64,000 nucleotides of DNA from Cercis canadensis. Its lineage: Eukaryota > Streptophyta > Magnoliopsida > Fabales > Fabaceae. A program made the translations under genes and the position numbers. Shown here piece after piece: positions 34,707-45,294 of the stretch. The stretch lies in NCBI GenBank assembly GCA_003255065.1, contig QAOA01008374.1, positions 103,525 to 167,524 of the forward strand, given 5' to 3'. Below the pieces are notes generated by a model. It had not been told where the DNA came from, did not search any database, and saw only the letters and a list, made by a program, of their open reading frames with translations. How positions within the stretch are numbered: position 1 is the stretch's first letter; each line of letters begins with the position of its first letter.

Positions 34707-37361
34707 ATGGAGAGGACCTTAATCATACCCAGTAAAGCCATTTTACCTTCTCCTCCAATCCCCTCCAACTCCAAATCCAATGTCTCCTTCACCAAAAGAA
34801 ACCACCCAACAAAATCAACAGCATTTGATGCTCGTTTGAATGAACTCTCCGTCAATGGGCACTTGGGGGAGGCTGTTACAGTTCTCGATTCCATTGCTCA
34901 ACAAGGCTCCACCAAGGTGAGACCCATTACCTACATTAATTTAATACAATCCTGCATTGATAGGGACTGCATCCGAATGGGTCGGCAGCTCCATGCCCGA
35001 ATTGGTTTGGTGGAAAAGGTCGACCCTTTTGTGGAAACAAAACTAGTCAGCATGTATGCGAAGTGTGGGGATTTGGATGAAGCCCGCAAGGTGTTTGATG
35101 GTATGCGTGAGAGAAATTTGTATACTTGGTCCGCCATGATTGGCGCCTGCTCAAGGGACCTGAACTGGGAGGAAGCTGTAGACCTCTTTTATGATATGAT
35201 GGAAGATGGGATTTTTCCCGATGAGTTCCTGCTCCCAAAGATTTTACGGGCCTGTGGGAAATGCAGGGATTTTGAGACGGGGAAATTGATACATTCTCTA
35301 GTAATTCGACGTGGAATGAGCTCTTCTAATTGGGTTAACAACTCAATTCTGGCTGTGTATGCCAAGTGTGGGGAAATGGATTGTGCAAAAAGGTTTTTTC
35401 ACAATATGGATGTGAGGGATGGGGTGGCCTGGAATGCTATTATAACAGGGTATTGCCAGAAGGGTCAGATAGAACAAGCTCATGAATTTTTTGATGCAAT
35501 GCATGAAGAAGGAATTGAACCTGGCTTGGTAACTTGGAACGTATTAATTGCCACTTATAATCAATTAGGGCATTGTGATATTGCAATGGATTTGATGAGG
35601 AAGATGGAGAATTTGGGGATTACTCCGGATGTATATACTTGGACTTCAATGATTTCTGGTTTTACTCTGAACAGCAGGATAAATCAATCACTAGATTTGT
35701 TGAAGCAGATGTTTATAGCAGGGATTGAACCCACTGGTGTTACAATTACAAGTGCAGCCTCTGCATGTGTATCCGTAAAATCACTTAGAATGGGAACAGA
35801 AATCCATTCTGTTGCTGTTAAGATGGGTTTGGTGGATGATCTGCTAGTTGGGAATTCGCTCATTGATATGTATTCCAAGTGTGGGGATCTGGAAGCTGCT
35901 CAGCGGATTTTTGATATGATGTTGGAGAGAGATGTATACAGTTGGAATTCAATCATTGGAGGATATTACCAAGCTGGTTACTGTGGCAAAGCCTATGAAT
36001 TATTTATGAAAATGCAGGAATCTGACGTAACACCTAATATTATCACATGGAATGTTATGATAACGGGATATATACAGAAAGACGATGAGGATCAAGCATT
36101 GAATCTTTTTCAAAGCATTGAGAAAGATGGGAAAATTAAGCGGAATGCTGCATCATGGAATTCTTTCATTTCTAGTTACCTGCAAAGTGGACAAAAGGAC
36201 AAGGCCTTGCAGATGTTTCGGCAGATGCAGTCTTTCTACATTACCCCCAACACAGTTACGATGCTGAGTGTCCTTCCAGCTTGTGCAAATTTAGTTGCTG
36301 GGAAAAAAGTAAAAGAGATCCATTGTTGTGCTCTGCGTAGAAATTTAGTGTCTGAGCGTTCTGTATCAAATTTGCTTATTGACACTTATGCCAAGTCAGG
36401 AAATATAATGTATTCAAGAACCATTTTTGATGGAATGTCATTTAAAGATATCATCAGTTGGAACTCACTGATTGCAGGCTATGTTTTACATGGTTGTTCA
36501 GAGCTAGCACTTCATTTCTTTGATCAGATGAGGAAGGAAGGATTGCAACCAACTAGAGGTACTTTTGCAAGTATTATCTTAGCTTACAGTCTTGCTGGAA
36601 TGGTTGATGAGGGGAAGCGTGCTTTCTTTAGCATCAGTGACGACTATCTGATCAGACCAGGTCTGGAACATTATGCTGCTATGGTCTATTTACTTGGCCG
36701 TTCAGGTAGAGTTGCTGAAGCACTGGAGTTTATTAATGATATGCCCATTGAGCCAAACTCCTCTGTATGGGCTGCCTTACTAACTTCTTGCAGGATTCAC
36801 AAGAATTTTGGATTGGCAATCCTTGCCGGAGAACATCTGCTTGACTTGGAACCTGGAAATATTATAATACACAGACTTCTTTCGCAGGCATATTCTTTGT
36901 GTGGGAAATCTTGGGAAGCGCCAAATATGACAAGGCATGAGAAAGAGAAGGCCATGAAGAAACTTGTTGGGCAGTGCTGGATTGAATCTGAAAACACGGT
37001 CCATACATTTGTGGCTGGTGATCGGTCTAAACAATACTCAGACAAGCTGTATTCTTGGATAGAAAGGCTTCCTGTAAATGTCAAGGGACCTATTTCTGGT
37101 GAAGGACCTTGGATTGAGGAAGAAGAGAAGGAAGATATTAGTAGTGTCCATAGTGAGAAACTGGCATTTGCATTCGCATTCATAGACTCTCGTTGCACAC
37201 CTCAAAATATACGGATAGTAAAAAACTTGAGAATGTGTAGAGATTGCCATAAAACTGCCAAATATATTTCTGTAGCATATGGCTGTGAAATATATGTGAC
37301 TGACTCAACTTGCTTCCACCATTTTAAAAACGGGCACTGTTCTTGTGGGGATTATTGGTAG
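34707..37361 (+). CDS. DYW-class pentatricopeptide repeat protein (At1g19720-like)
   Basis: Single-exon gene, 884 residues. The N-terminal about 50 residues (Ser/Pro/Lys-rich, few acids) fit an organelle transit peptide. A long run of PLS-type PPR repeats follows, with recurring SMYAKCGDLDEARKVFDGM, TWNVLIATYNQLG and SWNSLIAGYV motifs. E motifs come next, then a complete DYW domain: HSEKLAFAF with the catalytic Glu, CRDCHKTAKYIS, and a HHFKNGHCSCGDYW end. DYW PPR proteins bind one organellar RNA site and deaminate C to U; the target cannot be read here. Length and repeats resemble Arabidopsis At1g19720 (inference from memory). The ATG at 34707 is the first in frame and precedes the targeting peptide. 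The intronless form is normal for the family. Confidence 0.93.
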   Translation: MERTLIIPSKAILPSPPIPSNSKSNVSFTKRNHPTKSTAFDARLNELSVNGHLGEAVTVLDSIAQQGSTKVRPITYINLIQSCIDRDCIRMGRQLHARIGLVEKVDPFVETKLVSMYAKCGDLDEARKVFDGMRERNLYTWSAMIGACSRDLNWEEAVDLFYDMMEDGIFPDEFLLPKILRACGKCRDFETGKLIHSLVIRRGMSSSNWVNNSILAVYAKCGEMDCAKRFFHNMDVRDGVAWNAIITGYCQKGQIEQAHEFFDAMHEEGIEPGLVTWNVLIATYNQLGHCDIAMDLMRKMENLGITPDVYTWTSMISGFTLNSRINQSLDLLKQMFIAGIEPTGVTITSAASACVSVKSLRMGTEIHSVAVKMGLVDDLLVGNSLIDMYSKCGDLEAAQRIFDMMLERDVYSWNSIIGGYYQAGYCGKAYELFMKMQESDVTPNIITWNVMITGYIQKDDEDQALNLFQSIEKDGKIKRNAASWNSFISSYLQSGQKDKALQMFRQMQSFYITPNTVTMLSVLPACANLVAGKKVKEIHCCALRRNLVSERSVSNLLIDTYAKSGNIMYSRTIFDGMSFKDIISWNSLIAGYVLHGCSELALHFFDQMRKEGLQPTRGTFASIILAYSLAGMVDEGKRAFFSISDDYLIRPGLEHYAAMVYLLGRSGRVAEALEFINDMPIEPNSSVWAALLTSCRIHKNFGLAILAGEHLLDLEPGNIIIHRLLSQAYSLCGKSWEAPNMTRHEKEKAMKKLVGQCWIESENTVHTFVAGDRSKQYSDKLYSWIERLPVNVKGPISGEGPWIEEEEKEDISSVHSEKLAFAFAFIDSRCTPQNIRIVKNLRMCRDCHKTAKYISVAYGCEIYVTDSTCFHHFKNGHCSCGDYW

Positions 37362-38562
37362 AGCAAAAACAACTGTGAGAATCATGATGCCAGAAATATG
37401 GAAGTCTTTTAGTTTGTACAGTTGTTCTTCTTGTTCATAAATCTTGTGACAATTTCTACATAAGGAAAATGAAGTCGACACACCATTGAAATTTTGGCTT
37501 ATTCTTTTCTTTTTCCATTATGTATCATGTAAATTTAGATGAGCATCTTTCGTTATTATTTATGCATGCACTCTGATTCTTTCCCGATGATAGATTTGAA
37601 AATTATGCCCAGTTATCAGTTTCCAGCAAGGAGATATGAAACCAACTTAATGCTGTTTGGGTTACATTCCAATTCTGGTTGTGATGTTAGTTGTATTAAT
37701 TATGTCCTTAAGTTGGATTGGTTTATAAGCCATTTTTTCAGTCACCTCCCTTTTTGTTTGGGTTTTTGGTCAGTCTTCTTTCTTTCCTCTTTTTTATTTT
37801 TTATTTTTTTTTGCTACTGGAAAAAAGGAGTCTTGGGGTTAGTTTCATTGACTCCCCTCACTTAAACTTAAGATCACCAGGGCGTGGGACACCCTTGGTA
37901 GCAATGGGGAATGCTGACATTAAGTTTGGGGTTTAATGAAAAAGACACTGAACACTTATACTTAATCCTCCTTCAAGAACCGAAAAAAGTATCATCATGA
38001 GGCATCAAGAATGGGATACCATGGAGCTCAGTGAATTTTATAGTCAATATTGATGTTCAAACCTCACTCTAAAAGTCTGGACTTTGTGATTACCAAAAAA
38101 CAAAAGTCTGGACTTTGTCACTATTTTGGGTCTTACTAAAGCCCAATGAGCCTCTCAAGCCTTGCCTGAAGACTTGGGACTTAACAGTAGGACCCAAATT
38201 AACGGACAAGTATAGACTTCTCAAACAGTTAAGCTTATGGGTGAGGGCCTAATGAGCGTAATTTATAAGTACCATAGTTGTAGCTATACATCCCCTTAGG
38301 ATGCTTAGCCTAGAAGCAGCTCCAGCTGAGGGAAAAGAAGGTAATAAAAGGATAAAAAGTGATGTTTAAAGTCGAAGAAGGTGGAAGAAAATAAAGCAGT
38401 GGAAAAAAGAAAAAGGCACACCAGCTCAAAAGGAAATGCTTTACGGGTATTGCTCTTAAAAGTGAAAACCACCAAAGTGCAAGATAATGTATAGAATAAA
38501 AAAGGATTATAATTACTTGGAAAATTATGAGTCTTAAGCTTTAGAATTGCTCTTTCAGTGTC
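37362..38562. other. Intergenic with a tiny SINE-tail insertion
   Basis: PPR 3' UTR (to about 37520), then DNA with poly-T runs near 37780-37810 and no gene. It includes a 14-bp insertion flanked by 17-bp direct repeats, listed separately. The last 250 bp are probably the promoter of the F-box gene at 38563. Confidence 0.5.
38071..38118 (+). mobile_element. Possible 14-bp 5'-truncated SINE tail with 17-bp target duplication
   Basis: AAAAGTCTGGACTTTGT occurs at 38071-38087 and again at 38102-38118. Between them lies GATTACCAAAAAAC. That insert matches the 3' end of the SINE at 56482-56710 (GTTACCAAAAAAG). Perfect long direct repeats plus a SINE tail fit target-primed reverse transcription that stopped almost at once. 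A simple local duplication is the alternative. Confidence 0.45.
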
Positions 38563-41279
38563 ATGGGTTCAATTGCTTCAAATCTTCGTAGTGGGAAACT
38601 TTGTGAATGCATAAGGGCTACCGACACAAGTGAAGATGATGAAGAAGAAGGCCTTCCTGTTCCTGGCCCCCATATTACAAATCTCAACCATGAACAAGAT
38701 CTTTCTCATAGCCTAAGGCAAGAACATCCTCTTCCTGGCCCCCATATTACAAACCTCAACCATGAACAAGATCTTTCTCATAGCCTAAGGCAAGAACAAG
38801 AACGAGTAAGCAATTTGTCTGACTCCATTCTTGTTCAAATCCTAAGGGAGGAACATGAATTTCTTCAACAACAACATCAAGAGCAAGAGCCAATAAGCAA
38901 TTTACCAGACCAAATTCCATCAACAAGCCCCAACGATAGCAACCTTGAGGTGCTTCACATTGATGATACTTCTTTCTTTTCTCCAGAAAAAGACATGTTT
39001 TTCTATGACTTTCGCAGGTTTGAGAAATTCTTGGATGGATTAATCCCCCAACTTCGTACTCTTCCAAGCATCACAAGTTTGATCTTCTCATGTCGGTATT
39101 CCTATGATTCTCAATATGTACATTCATTGATCTATACAGTCTTAGAACGAAATGTTCAAAAGCTTGACATTAGCTATTTCTTGGAGGGCTTTGTTCTACC
39201 CTTGTGCATATTTGAATGTAGTACTGTGATGGACCTAAACCTTCACATGCATTCTTGCAAGCTTGATATTAGAACTCCTATTCATCATCCTAACCTTCAA
39301 ATCTTGCGTCTCTCGGGAATCGTGTTCGCGAATTGCCAAGATGTGATTTTTGATTTCCCAGTTCTCAAAGTGTTTAAGCTTAAAGATTGCACATGGTCTA
39401 ATAATGTGCAAGTGGTGAAAATAAACACTCCCTCAGCTGAAAGGTTTGTCCTTAAACATTGTGAAGGTGAGGATGAATACTCATTGTGCACAATAGAGAT
39501 TTGGGCTCAATCTGTCACAAAATTAACCTTACTGACTTCACAGTTAGTGGAGTTCATCCAGCCACCAACCACAGATTTAGTGCACAAGGCTTCCATAGGG
39601 TTAGGTATTACACCTGCTAGTACTTTGCAACTGTGTAATCAGATGTATTTGCGAGCTTGTGGAATTCTTGAGCACTTAAATGGAGTGAAATGCCTCAAAT
39701 TGCATATGGATACAATGCTGGTACGCTTTCTTTCCCTTTCCTAATATCGTTTTACTTTTTTGGGTGCTAGAAAATTGATTGCAGATAAAGTAGAAAAGAA
39801 CCCATCACAATATAATTAACTAGAATAATGCTATACAACAAGGAGACTTGCAAAAGAAATACCTACTAAATACACATGTTTTAATTTCCATTAGAAACAC
39901 CTACTTGCCTTTTGTCTCCTACCAATAATGTGCCTTGTTAATTGAAAAGATTCATTTTATTTTATCTTTTTACCGTTAATCTTAAAATACACATATGATT
40001 GGCGTCTTCAATTCATTTCTTTAAAAAGATACTTAATTATTTATATTTTGGTCCTGTCCCACATTGATTCTGTTTTTATGGTGTAAGATCTATTAACAGT
40101 TCTTAATTAATGGTTGGGATAAAGTACACAAAATTATATATATGATATGTTGTAAAATGTGCGGAATATCAATTGTCATATCATGTCGTATTCATGGCAA
40201 AAAAAATAATATAATATCATATTGATTTCATTTTTTTGAGCAAAATATTAGTAAAGATATGTTATTCAAATATTATTCAATATTATATTAAGCATGGCAC
40301 AACTTTATCTTTTATTTTTCGGTATTTTGCTTTGGCAGCATATCGTAGTTAATTACTAAGAAAGAAAAAAAAAATTGTTAAATGGGTATTGATATTTCTT
40401 ACTGTACCAATTACTTGTTGCTAGATCATCTGTAATGATATAAAATTGTATGTAAATTGCATAGTGCACAAACTCTAAGTCTAGGTATTTTAACTTCATT
40501 TTTTGTTTGATTCCGATAATTATTCAATTTATATACGATTATGTATAATTAGGCAAAGAAAAAAAAGCACATGACAATAATTGGTGGCTATTGTCAACTT
40601 AGCCGAAAAGTTAATATACATTAATTTCATAACACTGAGAATTTTTTTCTTGGCCATGACCTATTGTCTATGTAATATGTATAGGTACTTAGATATGGAG
40701 GTAATTTTGCGGCCAGTTTGCCAATGTTTGACAAGTTGGTTCATCTGGAAATAGACACTCCTGAGACCAAATTTGGGGTCCTGTTGAACATCCTTCATAA
40801 GTCACCATTTCTTGAATTTCTTGTTTGCAAAACGGTAACTTGTTCATATATGCCCCTTTTTCTTATATATGAATATGTTGGGAACACAGCAATGACACTT
40901 TTGACTAACAGAGATAATATTTCAGTCTTTAAGCATTGATGAGGATTATGTGGCCTCTCAAGTGGTGCCCCAGTGTCTTGTATATCACCTCAAGAAGGTA
41001 ACACTTATGGCATTTAACGGTGGAGAGGGAGACTTCCTTCTAGCAAAATATTTCCTAAAGAATGCAAGAATTTTAGAGCAGATTAAAATCAGTATGATGC
41101 CCAGGTTGTGGCACTCAAAGAATATGATGGAGAAAGTTGAAGAGCAATTATCAAAATGTGCTATGGCCTCAAGTCATGTTGAAATAGAATCCCTCAAACA
41201 TGAAAATACTGTCAAAAATACAATTCCTCTGGATATCATGGACCAATTCTTCACATCTCGTTATTTTCACAATTTTTGA
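38563..41279 (+). CDS. F-box/LRR/FBD family protein with degenerate F-box
   Basis: Three exons: 38563-39720, 40685-40834, 40926-41279; 553 residues. From about residue 150 it has the LRR-like region typical of plant F-box/FBD proteins (SLIYTVLERNVQKLDI, HHPNLQILRLSGI, FDFPVLKVFKLKDC). The third exon carries an FBD domain (LVYHLKKVTLMAFNGG, AKYFLKNARILEQIKI). The N-terminus is odd: instead of one F-box there are two broken starts, VSNLSDSILVQIL and ISNLPDQI, set in Gln/Glu-rich sequence, plus a 24-residue tandem repeat (72-bp period, 38662-38733 and 38734-38805). The Skp1-contacting half is missing, so SCF assembly is doubtful. Intron 1 is 964 bp. It is closely related to the next gene, 1.1 kb downstream in the same direction. 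Confidence 0.75.
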
Positions 41280-42376
41280 GCCCTGCCAATACTTGAGGTC
41301 AATTTGTTCAACCTTCATCCTCCCAAGGAAGAGTATAATTTGTTTGGCCAAGTGTATTTCAGAAGAATGGGAGGAAATATACATATTATGTTCACAAGTA
41401 GATACTATATATAGAATTTAGATTTGATAGATAAAAAAAAAAAATTAATTGGTAAGACTGTCAATAATATTTAGATTATATTACATAAATAATAGTGTCC
41501 ATAATTTGTGACACAAGTTTGAATATAACATTACGCTTATCTCTATTTTATCTAACAAACTGTTTGGCCAAAAGTAATTATTTAAGAAAGAATATCCCAT
41601 ATATCAATAAGGATTAGTTTTCAATTCATAATCTCAGTCTTTTTTTTTTTTGTGATTATCTCTACTTTAATTTGTGAAATAAGTTTGGATCAAACATTAC
41701 TCTTTTGGGTGAGGGAGAAAACTATTTTGAGTTAGATTTTGAGCATAATTAACATTTGAAAATTAGTGAAAGAAGTTAAGAAAAAAATTAATAAATTTCA
41801 TTTGCTTACTCGATTTTTTTTTTTTTTTTTTTTTGCATTCCTCCAGTATATGAAGATAATTGTTGAATTATACAGCAATTTTCCATTTTATAATTAGTTT
41901 ATTTATTTATTTATTTATTTTGAGATGGACTTTCAAAAAAAGAAATACTCCACTATAAAGTGTGGGAATTTGTATATTGAGCATATAATCATATAGATGT
42001 CGAGCCGAAGAATTAGCTTTCTTTTTAAAAAAGAAAATTCTATTGCGTATTACATAATAACAATAAATAAAAATTCAGATTATTAACAAAGTACTAGAGT
42101 TTGTTTCAAAATGATAAGTATGGTTAATCTCTTAAACCTAACAAAAAAATGGTTGATCTTATCTACACACTTTCGTAGTGAAAATTAATTATTAGAAACA
42201 GAGGATTATATATTGATAAGGATTAGTTTTCAATTGATAATCTCTATCTTTTGGTTTTTTGTGATAATCTCTACTTTAATGACCTTAATTACTTGAAAAC
42301 CCTTTTTTTGCTACAATAATTACTTGACCTACGTTTTCATAGAAGAGTTCTGAGCTCTCTCTCTTCTTTATGCACT
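41280..42376. other. Intergenic between two F-box genes, with direct repeats
   Basis: AT-rich, with T-tracts near 41641 and 41818. A roughly 75-bp block (ATAAGGATTAGTTTTCAATT, then ATCTC and TCTACTTTAAT) occurs at about 41607-41680 and again at 42212-42283, just upstream of the next gene. It looks like a duplicated promoter segment. No gene seen. Confidence 0.55.
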
Positions 42377-43993
42377 ATGGATTCAACCTTTTCAACTGTG
42401 CTCAAGATGGTAGAATGGTTCAGAAACTCTTTTTTTGGCTGCCTAAGAGTACCTGGCGATGAAGAACAAGATAGGATAAACGATTTGCCTGATCACATTC
42501 TCAGTCATATTCTTTCTTTCCTTCCCATAAAGGAAGCAGTTCAAACTAGTGTACTATCCAAAAGGTGGATTGACATTTGGAGATTCATCGCCAGTCTAGA
42601 CTTTGATGAAGGATCTTTCATCAATTCTAGGCTTCCTAGAAAATTTCACAACTTGGAGAACATTGTAGACAAAGTTTGTTCCCCAATTATCCACAGTTTC
42701 ACCCTTTCCGGTTTCTATTCTTACCATTATGACTCCCTCGTTCATTCATGGATCTCTAGCATCTTAGAGAGAAAAATTCAAAAGCTTGACATTTACTATC
42801 CTGCTATAAGGGAATTTAACTTCCCCTCCAAGTTATTTGAATGCAACGCTCTGATAGAAATCAACCTTCAGCTAAAAAATTGCTTTCTTAATGTTCATGC
42901 TCCTCTTCATCATCCAAACCTTCAAATCTTGTGTCTTACTGGATTTATGTTTAAGAATTGCCTATCTTCTTCTGAGGCCCTTCTTGATTTCCCACTTGTC
43001 AAAATCTTTAAACTTAAAGAATGCACATTTTCAAATGTGCAAAAGCTCAGAATAAACACTCCTAGAGCTAAGAGGTTCGTCTTCAAACAACCACAACAAC
43101 CTTCACGCTTACACTACTATTCCGTAGAGGTTTGTGCTCCTTCTCTCACAAAATTAACCTTAATGTTAACTACTTCGCCATTACCGATGTTTATCCCACC
43201 AAACCCATCATCTATTCAAAATGCTTCGGTAGATTTTTATTTTAGTTACAAACCGGATCCCATGCACCCTCTCGCATGTCAACTTCTACAAAGCATACAA
43301 GCAGTGAAATATCTCAAATTAAGCTTCTGTGTAATGTGGGTAAGTTTCTCTTCTCTTATTAACATATTGGAAAACGGCGCTTAAAGTGAATTTCTTTCAG
43401 TCATTTTGTGTTGTGTTGTGTTTGTGTGATCTATGGACAGGCTCTTGGTCTTGGAAGCAATTTTATGGCCAATCTACCAACATTTAAAAATTTGGTTCAT
43501 TTGCAAGTTGAACCTATGGCTAGTCTTGAGACCCTAGGTTATCTCCTGCACAAGACACCAATTCTGAAAACTCTTGTTTGTGATAAGGTGAACATCTTAA
43601 TGATTTGTTTCTTTTGTTTGAGTAGACATAGTCTATATATGATTTGCCTCAGATAACTAACGCTGAGATAATTTCCAGTTTTTCAGTGGTTTGATGGATT
43701 CTACACTGGTGCTTCCTACAGTGGTCCCCCCTTGTTTTCAATCTCACCTGAAGAGGGTAACGCTTAGTACATTTGCATGGGAAGATGAAGGGCGTGGTCT
43801 AGCAAAGTTTGTGCTGAAGAATGCAAAAGTCTTAGAACAGATGACCATCATTTTGAATCAGCAGTATTCTAGTAAGGATGTTGATAGGATTATGGAGCAA
43901 GTTGAAGAGGAATTGTTGAAATCACCAAGAGGCTCTCCTCATGTTAAAGTCAAGGTTCTTTGGTGGCGTTTACTGCCTCCTCAAATTCCATAG
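42377..43993 (+). CDS. F-box/LRR/FBD protein
   Basis: Three exons: 42377-43339, 43441-43587, 43679-43993; 474 residues. A full F-box lies at about residues 32-70 (RINDLPDHILSHILSFLP, then AVQTSVLSKRW). LRR-like segments follow (SWISSILERKIQKLDIYYP, HHPNLQILCLTGF), and a C-terminal FBD-type exon (HLKRVTLSTFAWEDEG, LAKFVLKNAKVLEQMTI). These proteins are substrate adaptors of SCF ubiquitin ligases; substrates are unknown for nearly all. Exon lengths and phases (all 0) match the other family members in this window, showing tandem origin. It ends slightly earlier than its neighbours. Confidence 0.87.
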
Positions 43994-45294
43994 GACTTCT
44001 TGAAATCTACATGAAAGTTTATTTACAATTATCATATTTGGTGAGAGATTTTAAATCTCAAATTTTCACATGTGGAGTCACAAGATTTTAATTTTTTTGA
44101 AAAATTATTTTCTTGTAGATGTCCAAGATTTTGGAATGCCAAACTGCTCCTAAGGAGTTCCAAGTTTTGATTCTTTTTCCATAACTAAGATAAACACCCT
44201 TTTTGTTATCTAGTTCCAATTTTTCTTTTGATAGATATATTTATCAAAAGATATATAGATGGTTCTTTATTGATATTCTTGCTTCTAATTACCCCATTTA
44301 TGTTTTATTTCAAATTTGTATTGTAAGAATTTAAAAAATATTAGATAAAACTAGACAATTTTTACTACTAGTATCAGTTTCAAATGATAAATGCTTGTTA
44401 ATCTTAAACGATTTTTTTTTAGAGACTAAACTAAAGATTTGGTTCTTTATAATCTACACATTTTTTAGTCAAAGTACCTTTAAAATTCTGGTTAGTTAAA
44501 CTTTTTTCTTTTTCAATTTCATTTGTTGATAACTTTAAGTAGGTTTAGGGTTTAGAATTTAAGTTTTAAGGTGTAAACCCTAACCAATTAATGCTATTGA
44601 AACCCTTATACGTTATACCCTACGTCTTAGTTCCAAATGGTTTATGCTGAAGGCATTTATGGGGAGAAGGTTCTAAGAAGTTCTATCTAGCAAATTATGT
44701 GCTTTACAAGAGATCTTAGAGCAAATGACCTCATTATGATGCCGAAGTTGTAGGATTCGCACGAATATAATATCTTAGATCAATTATTGAAATGTACTAA
44801 GGACTCAACTCTAAAAAATTTGAATTCTTGGAACATGAATATCATTTTCTGCTACTTTTGGCCTTTTTGTTATACGACTTGTTATGGAAATAAGATTTTG
44901 CTTGCTTTACCATGAATGTACTATTCAATCTCTAATGTTCGTGGTAAGGTTGTTCTTTAATTTCGATTTTCTTGAAGATAGATTATTACGAAATGATATT
45001 TAAGAAAATACAACAAATTGCACACATAATATATTGCTTTAGATCTTTCATAGCTCTACGACTACATTACTTAAACCAAGAAATGTAATGCTTTTTTAAG
45101 TCTTACAAAAAACTGTGCATGCTGTACAGAGTACACACTTAAAAAAGATAAAAATTTAAGTCGCTGAGTCAAATGCATAATCCTCATTTAGCACCTCCAA
45201 AACTACAAAAATTGAACCATCAGCACTTGAAGTAGCACCAAAATTTGACTGCATTATGTCAATTGCCATCTGATGGTTCAATCATTAAAAGCTC
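43994..45294. other. Intergenic containing F-box relic
   Basis: Contains the FBD exon relic at about 44640-44830 (listed separately) and AT-rich DNA. The right end is the 3' UTR of the ORTHRUS gene. No intact gene. Confidence 0.5.
44636..44830 (+). pseudogene. F-box/FBD third-exon relic
   Basis: Aligns with exon 3 of the gene at 38563. GGCATTTATGGGGAGAAGG parallels GGCATTTAACGGTGGAGAGG, then CTAGCAAATTATGTGCTT, GATCTTAGAGCAAATGA and CTTAGATCAATTATTGAAA follow in the same order as AGCAAAATATTTCCTA, AATTTTAGAGCAGATTA and AGAGCAATTATCAAAA. The reading frame is broken in several places and no F-box or LRR part remains nearby. It is a leftover of a third tandem gene. Confidence 0.7.

Noticed and set aside
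37539-37936. Two open frames rich in Phe after the PPR gene
   Set aside because: Created by poly-T tracts; no recognisable domain or conserved start.
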